Shown in pieces: positions 1 through 5,769 of a stretch of DNA of 8,183 nt. The first letter of the stretch is position 1; each line of letters starts with the position of its first letter. The stretch spans positions 1-8,183 of the forward strand of contig JALRIQ010000018.1 of assembly GCA_023277325.1 (NCBI GenBank), read 5' to 3'. Made by a program: the position numbers and the translations under genes. Source of the DNA: Bacteroidia bacterium (GTDB lineage: Bacteria; Bacteroidota; Bacteroidia; UBA8524). Below the pieces are notes generated by a model, which searched no databases, was not told the origin of the DNA, and was given only the letters and a program-made list of their open reading frames with translations.

Positions 1-596
1 AAACGAAGCTCATGCTTATCACGGTAGCGGGCCGAAGAACCTGCACCAGCAAGCACCACATTTCTTGGATTCCAGCTGAATTTATAATGCCAAGGATTGG
101 TATCGTGTTCGGGAGCAATTAATCCTCCGGTAAAGGATTCAAAGGAGAAGATTTCTGCACCTTCATTCTTTAAACCATGGATGAGTTGCATGGCCGACAT
201 ATGATCAATGCCCGGATCAAGTCCTGCTTCATTCAAAAAGCAAAGTCCCTTTTCCTTAACGGCTGCATCCAATGCCCTCATTTTATCGTCGACATAGGAG
301 GCTGTGACCAGATTTTTACCGTATTCCAGACAAAGCAAAGCCGCCTTTTCATGGAGAAAGGCCGGGAGCAGGGAAATGACGATATCCGCCTGTTTCACCA
401 ATTCGGTGCATGCTGCTTCATTTTCTATACTAAGGTCATGGCAAAACAAATGGGCCGATTCGTGGTACTTCTTAAGTTGAGAGGCAACCGGGTCGCAAAC
501 ATGGAGGCTGTAATTATTCGCTTCTGCCTTTTCTAAAAAATAGCGAATGAGGTAACTTGCCGATTTCCCAGCGCCAAAAAGAAGTAGTGATGCCAT
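1..596 (-). CDS. Saccharopine dehydrogenase family protein, N-terminal part (cut by window edge)
   Basis: The reverse strand reads open from ATG at 596 down to base 1, giving 198 residues of a protein whose family usually has about 440-450. It is an NAD(P)-dependent oxidoreductase of the saccharopine dehydrogenase / saccharopine reductase type, associated in this phylum with lysine metabolism through saccharopine; cytoplasmic. Visible motifs: a Rossmann nucleotide-binding loop near the N-terminus (LLLFGAGKSASYL, residues 4-16), SLLPAFLH at 75-82, TASYVDDKM at 98-106, the family hallmark NEAGLDPGIDHMSAMQ at 122-137, and NPWHYKFSWNPRNVVLAG at 167-184, which begins the C-terminal substrate domain. 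The start fits because the Rossmann strand begins three residues in. It is divergent from the cytidine deaminase gene. No signal peptide or membrane segment is seen. Family assignment is firm; the exact substrate is inferred. The C-terminal half lies outside the window. Confidence 0.9.
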   Translation of the reverse strand, partial: MASLLLFGAGKSASYLIRYFLEKAEANNYSLHVCDPVASQLKKYHESAHLFCHDLSIENEAACTELVKQADIVISLLPAFLHEKAALLCLEYGKNLVTASYVDDKMRALDAAVKEKGLCFLNEAGLDPGIDHMSAMQLIHGLKNEGAEIFSFESFTGGLIAPEHDTNPWHYKFSWNPRNVVLAGAGSSARYRDKHELR

Positions 597-633
597 GGGG
601 CAAATCTATTATTTCGGGGCAGAATCTACACAT

Positions 634-1119
634 ATGCAAAAGAGAATTATCCGTCAGGTTGAAATTGAAGTATTCCAGCGAAATGAGCTTGAACCAGCAG
701 CACAACAGCTTTGCCGCATCGCCGAAAAAGTGCGCCTTGAGGCCTACGCACCGTATTCCCGCTTTTTGGTTGGGGCAGCCCTGGAGCTCAGTAATCAAGT
801 GATATTAACGGGGAATAATCAGGAAAATGCCGCATACCCAAGTGGCTTGTGCGCAGAACGGGTTGCGCTTTATTTTGCAGGAGCAAACTACCCCGATACC
901 CCTCCGGTTCGAATGGCGATTACGGCTTCTCATGCAAATTCAGAAGTATTGGAAGAACCAGCCGCTCCATGTGGCGCATGCTTACAAGCTTTACATGAAT
1001 ACGAAAGCCGTTTTGGAACCCAGCTGGAGATCCTGTTGTTGGGCAAGACTGAGGTATGGAAAGTAAAAGGTTTAGTCAACCTATTGCCCTTCTCCTTCAA
1101 CAGCCTAGAAATTAAATGA
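634..1119 (+). CDS. cdd: Cytidine deaminase
   Basis: Zinc-dependent deaminase of the pyrimidine salvage pathway, turning (deoxy)cytidine into (deoxy)uridine in the cytoplasm. The product is 161 residues, matching the small homotetrameric class. Visible motifs: AYAPYSRFLVGAAL (37-50), the substrate loop TGNNQENAAYPSG (59-71), the catalytic CAER (73-76; Cys zinc ligand and Glu proton shuttle) and PCGAC (112-116; the two other zinc Cys). An upstream in-frame ATG at 595 would add 13 residues, but related proteins begin close to the MQKRII stretch, and ATG 595 lies inside the CCATGG that contains the divergent gene's start, so ATG 634 is preferred. The residue after the second zinc Cys of PCGAC is Leu117, where the family usually has Arg. 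No Shine-Dalgarno is seen. It is followed by 71 bp carrying the rpmB promoter, so it is probably its own transcription unit. Confidence 0.92.
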   Translation: MQKRIIRQVEIEVFQRNELEPAAQQLCRIAEKVRLEAYAPYSRFLVGAALELSNQVILTGNNQENAAYPSGLCAERVALYFAGANYPDTPPVRMAITASHANSEVLEEPAAPCGACLQALHEYESRFGTQLEILLLGKTEVWKVKGLVNLLPFSFNSLEIK

Positions 1120-1136
1120 AAATATTTTAGGCAGGC

Positions 1137-1167
1137 TTTGTCAGTGTGGAAAATCATATTATCTTTG
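1137..1167 (+). promoter_or_regulatory. Bacteroidota-type sigma promoter for rpmB-rpmG-DUF4295
   Basis: A -33 box TTTG (1137-1140) is followed after exactly 19 bp by a -7 box TATCTTTG (1160-1167). This matches the known Bacteroidota primary-sigma consensus TTTG / TAnnTTTG at its preferred spacing. Transcription would start a few bases downstream, around 1172-1176, leaving a short A-rich leader of about 15-20 nt before the rpmB ATG at 1191. It lies in the 71 bp gap after the cytidine deaminase gene and in front of a ribosomal protein operon, where a strong promoter is expected. The start site itself is inferred. Confidence 0.8.
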
Positions 1168-1190
1168 CAGTCCTTTTAACAGAAATAGTC

Positions 1191-1424
1191 ATGTCAAGAG
1201 TGTGTGATTTAACAGGCAAGAAAGCGATGGTAGGGCATCACGTGAGTTTTTCGAATAAGAAAACCCTCCGTAAGTTCAACCCAAACTTGCAAGTAAAGAA
1301 ATTTTATATCCCAGAGGAAGACCGTTGGATCGTGCTGAAAGTTTCTACTTCGGCGATGAGAACCATTAATAAGAAAGGTATCTATGCCTGCCTTAGACAA
1401 TGGGAGAAAACCGGTACAATTTAA
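1191..1424 (+). CDS. rpmB: Large ribosomal subunit protein bL28
   Basis: A basic protein of 77 residues that is a structural component of the 50S subunit. It begins MSRVCDLTGKKAMVGHHVSF, the standard bL28 N-terminus, and continues with RKFNPNLQVKKFYIP and the conserved C-terminal KVSTSAMRTINKKGI. The frame is open upstream to an ATG at 1146, but that extension overlaps the promoter -7 box and does not resemble bL28, so ATG 1191 is chosen. First gene of a three-gene ribosomal operon; rpmG follows after 13 bp. The leader has no clear Shine-Dalgarno and is A-rich (aacagaaatagtc), as usual in this phylum. Confidence 0.96.
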   Translation: MSRVCDLTGKKAMVGHHVSFSNKKTLRKFNPNLQVKKFYIPEEDRWIVLKVSTSAMRTINKKGIYACLRQWEKTGTI

Positions 1425-1437
1425 TTAAGAAGAAGCA

Positions 1438-1620
1438 ATGGCCAAGAAAGGTAACCGCGTACAGGTAATTATGGAGTGCACTGAGCATAAGGAGTCAGGC
1501 ATGTCGGGAATGTCCCGCTACATTACCACCAAGAATAAGAAAAACACGACTGAGCGTTTGGAATTGAAAAAATTCAACCCAGTTTTGAAAAGATATACCA
1601 TCCACAAAGAAATTAAATAG
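1438..1620 (+). CDS. rpmG: Large ribosomal subunit protein bL33
   Basis: A 60-residue basic protein of the 50S subunit near the E site. Diagnostic stretches are [18 protein letters not shown] at the N-terminus, [20 protein letters not shown] in the middle and [16 protein letters not shown] at the end. Only one cysteine remains (Cys14), so the four-Cys zinc ribbon of zinc-binding bL33 forms is absent; this is a zinc-independent version. It lies 13 bp after rpmB and 2 bp before the DUF4295 gene, consistent with one transcript. Confidence 0.96.
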   Translation: MAKKGNRVQVIMECTEHKESGMSGMSRYITTKNKKNTTERLELKKFNPVLKRYTIHKEIK

Positions 1621-1622
1621 TC

Positions 1623-1778
1623 ATGGCTAAGAAGGTAGTAGCAACGCTTAAAAAAGCAGGTGCTGGTAAAGATTGGACCCGCATCATTAAAGCAGTTAAA
1701 TCGCCAAAGTCAGGAGCTTATACTTTTAAAGAAGAAATGGTTCCAGCTGAAGCAGCGAAAGATGCATTCAAAGCATAA
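1623..1778 (+). CDS. DUF4295 family small protein, probable Bacteroidota ribosomal protein bL38
   Basis: A 51-residue, lysine-rich protein starting two bases after the rpmG stop and ending at TAA 1776-1778. It begins MAKKVVATLKKAGAGKDW and contains the recognisable core VKSPKSGAYTFKEEMVP (about residues 25-41). This core and the position directly behind rpmB-rpmG identify the DUF4295 family, known from Bacteroidota. From memory, the extra large-subunit protein named bL38 in the Flavobacterium johnsoniae ribosome structure is this family; I am fairly but not fully sure of the equivalence. Its size, charge and co-transcription with two 50S proteins fit a structural ribosomal role. It is short enough to be missed by length-filtered gene calling. 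A strong intrinsic terminator follows 22 bp after the stop. Confidence 0.9.
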   Translation: MAKKVVATLKKAGAGKDWTRIIKAVKSPKSGAYTFKEEMVPAEAAKDAFKA

Positions 1779-1800
1779 TTTAGTAGAAAAGAATTTATAG

Positions 1801-1836
1801 AGCTTCCTGCATGTGCAGGAAGCTTTTTTTGTTTTT
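1801..1836 (+). terminator. Intrinsic terminator of the rpmB operon
   Basis: A perfect inverted repeat, AGCTTCCTGCA (1801-1811) and TGCAGGAAGCT (1814-1824), gives a stem of about 10 bp with a four-base loop (ATGT). It runs straight into seven T's (1824-1830), one G and five more T's (1832-1836). It sits 22 bp after the DUF4295 stop and 14 bp before the ftsY start, so it should isolate the ribosomal operon from ftsY except for read-through. The other strand lacks a comparable T-run. Confidence 0.92.
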
Positions 1837-1850
1837 AATCGGTCGGATAC

Positions 1851-2807
1851 ATGGGATTTTTTGATAAAATATTTTCGCGCGATAATAAGGAGAAATTGGA
1901 CCAGGGTCTGGAGAAAACCAAGTCGAGCCTTTTGGGTAAAATTGGTAAGGCCCTCGCCGGTAGATCAAGTATTGATGATGATTTCTTAGATGAATTAGAA
2001 GAGATTCTCGTGACTTCCGACGTAGGTATCGATACCACGATTAAAATCATTGAGCGCATTGAAAAGCGGGTGCAAAAAGACAAGTACCTCGGAGAGGCTG
2101 AACTCAATGCCATGCTCAAAGAAGAAATTGCCGACCTGCTTCCAGAACAAGACGATACCTTAAGTCGTGAGTTTCATGTACCGCATGGTACCAAACCCTA
2201 CGTCATTATGGTCGTTGGAGTAAATGGAGTGGGCAAGACCACCACCATCGGTAAAATGGCGCATCAGTTTAAAGCCAAAGGCTATAAAGTTATTCTGGGC
2301 GCTGCAGATACATTCCGCGCAGCAGCAGTGGAACAGTTGAAAATTTGGGGTCAGCGTACCGGTGTTGAAGTGGTCGAAAAAGGCATGAATGCAGATCCTG
2401 CAGCTGTTGCCTTCGAAGCGGTCAAAGCAGCTCAGGATCAAGGTGCCGATGTATGCATTATCGATACAGCAGGACGCCTTCATAACAAGGTTAATCTCAT
2501 GAATGAGTTGAGTAAAATCAAACGGGTGATGCAGAAGGTTGTTCCTGATGCCCCTCATGAGATTTTATTGGTGCTCGATGCTTCTACCGGACAAAATGCT
2601 TTCGAACAAGCGCGGCAGTTTACGGCAGCCACTGAGGTAAATGCTTTGGCGCTTACGAAGTTGGATGGCACAGCAAAAGGTGGCGTGGTAATTGGCGTTT
2701 CTGAGCAGTTTAAAACCCCTGTGCGTTATATCGGTGTGGGTGAAGGAATTGAAGACCTTCAAGTATTCAATAAGTACGAGTTTATCGACTCGCTCTTCTC
2801 TATTTAA
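1851..2807 (+). CDS. ftsY: Signal recognition particle receptor FtsY
   Basis: The SRP-receptor GTPase that docks ribosome-SRP complexes at the inner membrane for co-translational insertion. The product has 318 residues and begins MGFFDKIFSRDNKEKL. It lacks the long acidic A domain of E. coli FtsY and keeps only a short amphipathic, basic N-terminus, as is usual in Bacteroidota. Order: N domain helices (about 10-100) with DELEEILVTSDVG at 47-59, then the G domain with P-loop GVNGVGKTT (123-131), insertion-box DTFRAAAVEQL (153-163), DTAGR (205-209), TKLDGTAKGG (269-278) and the closing GVGEGIEDLQ (295-304). All GTPase motifs are intact. It is the first gene of a tight ftsY-rimO-bshC run. No convincing promoter was found in the 72 bp before it, apart from the preceding terminator. 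Confidence 0.97.
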   Translation: MGFFDKIFSRDNKEKLDQGLEKTKSSLLGKIGKALAGRSSIDDDFLDELEEILVTSDVGIDTTIKIIERIEKRVQKDKYLGEAELNAMLKEEIADLLPEQDDTLSREFHVPHGTKPYVIMVVGVNGVGKTTTIGKMAHQFKAKGYKVILGAADTFRAAAVEQLKIWGQRTGVEVVEKGMNADPAAVAFEAVKAAQDQGADVCIIDTAGRLHNKVNLMNELSKIKRVMQKVVPDAPHEILLVLDASTGQNAFEQARQFTAATEVNALALTKLDGTAKGGVVIGVSEQFKTPVRYIGVGEGIEDLQVFNKYEFIDSLFSI

Positions 2808-2818
2808 TTCCATTTTTT

Positions 2819-4132
2819 GTGAAAGTAAGAAATCTTAAAAACGATAAAATCAATATCATTACCCTCGGTTGCTCCAAAAATTTGGTCGACTCGGAAGTGA
2901 TGATGTCGCAACTCAAGGCAAATGAGTTGGAGGTAACCCATGAAGCGGAAAAAGACGACGCAAATGTGATTATCATCAATACTTGCGGCTTTATCGATAA
3001 TGCCAAAACCGAATCCATCAATACCATTTTAGAACAGGTAGATAGAAAGGAAAAAGGGGAGGTAGACCGTGTTTATGTAACAGGATGTTTATCCCACCGC
3101 TATAAAGAAGACCTAGAAACAGAAATCCCTGAGGTAGATGCATGGTTTGGAACTTTGGAACTTCCACGCTTATTAAATACGCTGGGAGCCGACTACAAGC
3201 ATGAATTAATTGGCGAGCGTTTGATTACCACGCCAACTCATTATGCCTACATGAAGATTTCTGAAGGTTGTGATCGACCATGTTCTTTCTGTGCGATTCC
3301 ATTGATGCGCGGAGGTCACGTTTCCAAGCCTATCGAGCAATTGGTGAAAGAAGCAGAGCACCTGGTAAAGAATGGAACGAAAGAGATTCTTTTGATTGCT
3401 CAGGATTCCACCTATTACGGAATCGACCTCTATGGAGAACGCAAACTTGCCGCCCTTTTAGAAGCGCTATCAGACATTAAAGGGCTGGATTGGATCCGTT
3501 TGCATTATGCCTACCCAAGTAAATTCCCGATGGATGCTTTGAAGGTGATGGCGGAACGTCCGAATATCTGCAAATACCTGGATATTCCCCTTCAGCATGC
3601 GAGCGATAATATGCTCAAAATTATGCGCCGTGGCATCACCCGTCGCCGTACCGAAGAATTGATTCGGGAAATCCGGGCTCAGGTTCCTGGTATTGCCATC
3701 CGCACAACAATGTTGGTAGGACATCCAGGAGAAACAGAACAAGATTTTGAAGACTTGAAATCCTTTATCCAGGAATTCAAATTTGAGCGTTTGGGCGTGT
3801 TTACCTACTCGCACGAAGACAATACCCATGCAGGCTCATTGGAAGATGATGTGCCAGAAGAAGTAAAAGACGCACGTGCAGCTGAGTTAATGGAGCTTCA
3901 GGAAACGATATCCCTTGAACTCAATGAGGCCAAAGTGGGTAAAACCTATAAGGTATTATTTGATCGGGTAGAAGGAGGTCATTTTGTTGGCCGTACCGAA
4001 TTCGACTCACCTGAGGTGGATAATGAAGTCTTGGTGGATAAGAAAAGTCAGTTCGTTCGTTTGGGCGATTATGCTGATGTTAAAATAAATAACGCCAGTG
4101 CCTTCGACCTCTACGGAGATATTGTAATTTAG
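2819..4132 (+). CDS. rimO: Ribosomal protein uS12 methylthiotransferase RimO
   Basis: A radical-SAM enzyme with two iron-sulfur clusters that methylthiolates a conserved aspartate of ribosomal protein uS12. The product is 437 residues. The N-terminal MTTase domain has its three cluster cysteines at Cys18 (TLGCSKN), Cys56 (NTCGF) and Cys90 (VTGCLS). The radical-SAM CxxxCxxC motif is EGCDRPCSFCAIP (Cys151, 155, 158), the RimO-type YGIDLYG lies at 200-206, and a C-terminal TRAM domain spans about 373-437. RimO is preferred over its tRNA-modifying relative MiaB because of CAIPLMRGGH after the cluster and the YGIDLYG stretch. The start is GTG 2819, 11 bp after the ftsY stop; no ATG lies in frame before LGCSKN, and the N-terminal VKVRNLKNDKINIITLGC fits the family. 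Confidence 0.96.
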   Translation: MKVRNLKNDKINIITLGCSKNLVDSEVMMSQLKANELEVTHEAEKDDANVIIINTCGFIDNAKTESINTILEQVDRKEKGEVDRVYVTGCLSHRYKEDLETEIPEVDAWFGTLELPRLLNTLGADYKHELIGERLITTPTHYAYMKISEGCDRPCSFCAIPLMRGGHVSKPIEQLVKEAEHLVKNGTKEILLIAQDSTYYGIDLYGERKLAALLEALSDIKGLDWIRLHYAYPSKFPMDALKVMAERPNICKYLDIPLQHASDNMLKIMRRGITRRRTEELIREIRAQVPGIAIRTTMLVGHPGETEQDFEDLKSFIQEFKFERLGVFTYSHEDNTHAGSLEDDVPEEVKDARAAELMELQETISLELNEAKVGKTYKVLFDRVEGGHFVGRTEFDSPEVDNEVLVDKKSQFVRLGDYADVKINNASAFDLYGDIVI

Positions 4133-4137
4133 TGCCC

Positions 4138-5730
4138 ATGCACTTTCAAGCACTTGGCGCTGAACAGAGCGGGCTTTATTCGAAGCTCATACTCGACTAC
4201 CTGACTGAAAAACAGGAACTTTCTCCTTTCATCTCCTTTTGGCCCAATGAGGCCGGTTTTGCAGAACAAATAGAAGTTCGCAAGAAATCTGCAGTCGACA
4301 GGAAGAATTTAGTCGCTTGCCTGCGAAATCAATACGGGAATTTGGATCTAGGGGATGCAGTTTCTGCCAATCTCGATAGCCTTCTTCGTGATACGACATT
4401 CACTTTAACGACAGGGCAACAAATACACATATTTCTCGGGCCCATGTATGTGTATTGGAAGATTGTGAGCACAATCTCTTTGGCACATCGCCTCAAGAAA
4501 CAGTATCCAGACCTAAACTTTGTTCCTGTTTTTTGGATGGCTACAGAAGACCATGACTTTGCAGAAGTGAACCATGTTGAACTCTTTAATCGTTCATTCG
4601 TGTGGGAGGATCAACAAAGTCATGCAGGGCCGGTCGGACGATTAAGTACGGAAGGATTGCCCGAACTAACGGATGACTTGGCCTCACTTTTTAGTCGCCA
4701 GGAAGAATGGAAAATCTTTGAGAACCAATTTAGAGCGGCCTATGCTGAGGAAAGCAATTTTGCAAAGGCCACGCGACGTTTAGTTCATGAATTCTTCAAG
4801 GACCACGGACTTGTAATTTTGGATCCGGACGATGCACAGCTAAAAAAGGACTTTCTTCCAATTATCAAGGAGGAGCTGTTACAGGAGAGTAGTAAAGATG
4901 CGGTGCAAGTCACCAGTGAAAAGCTGGGAGAATCCTATGGACTGCAAGTACATCCCCGTGAAATCAATCTCTTTTACTCAGGAGACAAAGGCAGAGAGCG
5001 TATCGTTATTGAAGAAGGAATGCTGCAAACCATCAGTGGTGTTCCGTTAGGAGAAGCGAGTGCGATAGATACTTGGCTCGAAGCAAAAGTAGGCGATATT
5101 TCAGCTAACGTGGTTTTGCGTCCGGTTTATCAAGAGGTGATTTTACCCAACCTTGCCTATATCGGCGGACCAGGTGAATTGATGTATTGGTTGCAGCTAA
5201 AAGGGGTTTTTGACCACTTTTCTGTACCATTTCCGATACTTGAGAATAGAAAATCCGTATTTATTATTGGTAATAAAGTTCAGTCGGTTCTCGAAAAGAT
5301 GAACCTGCGATTGGACGACTTGTTTTTAGATGAAGATGAACTACGTGTAAAAGCATTGGAAGTAAGTAGCGACGGGCTTGTTAGCCTGAAAGACGACTTG
5401 GATGAATTGCTTGAATTGAAGGACAGGATAATTGGAAAAGCGGCCTCCATCCAAGCGTCGCAAGCCAAGCCACTAGCGGAAATCTTCAACCAAAGCGAGA
5501 AAATTATTAAAAAAATTGATAAAGAAATTTTTACCTTGCAGGAAGCAGGGCTAGAAAAGAGCTTGGAAAAGGTGTTAAAAATGAAGTCGTTAATCAAAGA
5601 AAAAGGCTTTACTCAAGAACGAAATCAATACATCGTTCAATACCTGCTTCAACTTAATTCATCCCAAATAATTGAAAAGCTTAGTGCCGGATATCAGGAC
5701 CTTGGTCCGGTGATTTTGTTGATCGATTAG
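4138..5730 (+). CDS. bshC: Bacillithiol biosynthesis protein BshC (putative cysteine-adding enzyme)
   Basis: The last step of bacillithiol synthesis, addition of cysteine to glucosaminyl-malate; bacillithiol is the low-molecular-weight thiol of many Bacteroidota and Firmicutes. The product is 530 residues, the usual family length. Visible family blocks (numbered from ATG 4138): TTGQQIHIFLGPMYVYWKI (91-109), PVFWMATEDHDFAEVNH (130-146), RPVYQEVILPNLAYIGGPGE (328-347) and YWLQLKGVFDHF (350-361), followed by a helical, charged stretch at about 395-490 that fits the C-terminal coiled coil. A GTG at 4132 overlapping the rimO stop (TAGTG) would add two residues; ATG 4138, five bases after the stop, is preferred but not certain. 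It is very close to rimO and so probably co-transcribed. The bshA and bshB partners are not in the window. Confidence 0.93.
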   Translation: MHFQALGAEQSGLYSKLILDYLTEKQELSPFISFWPNEAGFAEQIEVRKKSAVDRKNLVACLRNQYGNLDLGDAVSANLDSLLRDTTFTLTTGQQIHIFLGPMYVYWKIVSTISLAHRLKKQYPDLNFVPVFWMATEDHDFAEVNHVELFNRSFVWEDQQSHAGPVGRLSTEGLPELTDDLASLFSRQEEWKIFENQFRAAYAEESNFAKATRRLVHEFFKDHGLVILDPDDAQLKKDFLPIIKEELLQESSKDAVQVTSEKLGESYGLQVHPREINLFYSGDKGRERIVIEEGMLQTISGVPLGEASAIDTWLEAKVGDISANVVLRPVYQEVILPNLAYIGGPGELMYWLQLKGVFDHFSVPFPILENRKSVFIIGNKVQSVLEKMNLRLDDLFLDEDELRVKALEVSSDGLVSLKDDLDELLELKDRIIGKAASIQASQAKPLAEIFNQSEKIIKKIDKEIFTLQEAGLEKSLEKVLKMKSLIKEKGFTQERNQYIVQYLLQLNSSQIIEKLSAGYQDLGPVILLID

Positions 5731-5746
5731 CGAAGAAGTAATTAAG
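5715..5746 (+). promoter_or_regulatory. Weak candidate promoter for the OmpA-family gene
   Basis: A TTTG at 5715-5718, inside the end of bshC, is followed after 20 bp by TAATTAAG (5739-5746). This keeps the TA and the last G but only one T of the TAnnTTTG -7 box. The position would give a leader of about 15-20 nt before ATG 5770. The short gap after bshC and the different job of the downstream gene make a promoter here likely, but this particular match is poor. Confidence 0.3.
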
Positions 5747-5769
5747 AAACTTTAAACCACAAATCCATC

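Noticed and set aside
177..536. Open plus-strand frame of 119 codons opposite the saccharopine dehydrogenase gene
   Set aside because: It is a shadow: the minus strand carries a continuous protein with clear family motifs, and the plus-strand translation has no recognisable domain.
595..633. ATG 595 as the cytidine deaminase start
   Set aside because: It would add 13 residues not expected in the family and overlaps the divergent gene's start codon; ATG 634 fits better.
1146..1190. ATG 1146 as the rpmB start
   Set aside because: The 15 extra codons cover the -7 promoter box, and bL28 proteins begin at MSRVC.
2160..2558. Minus-strand open frame of 132 codons inside ftsY
   Set aside because: It lies opposite the intact GTPase domain of FtsY and its Cys/His/Phe-rich translation resembles no family.
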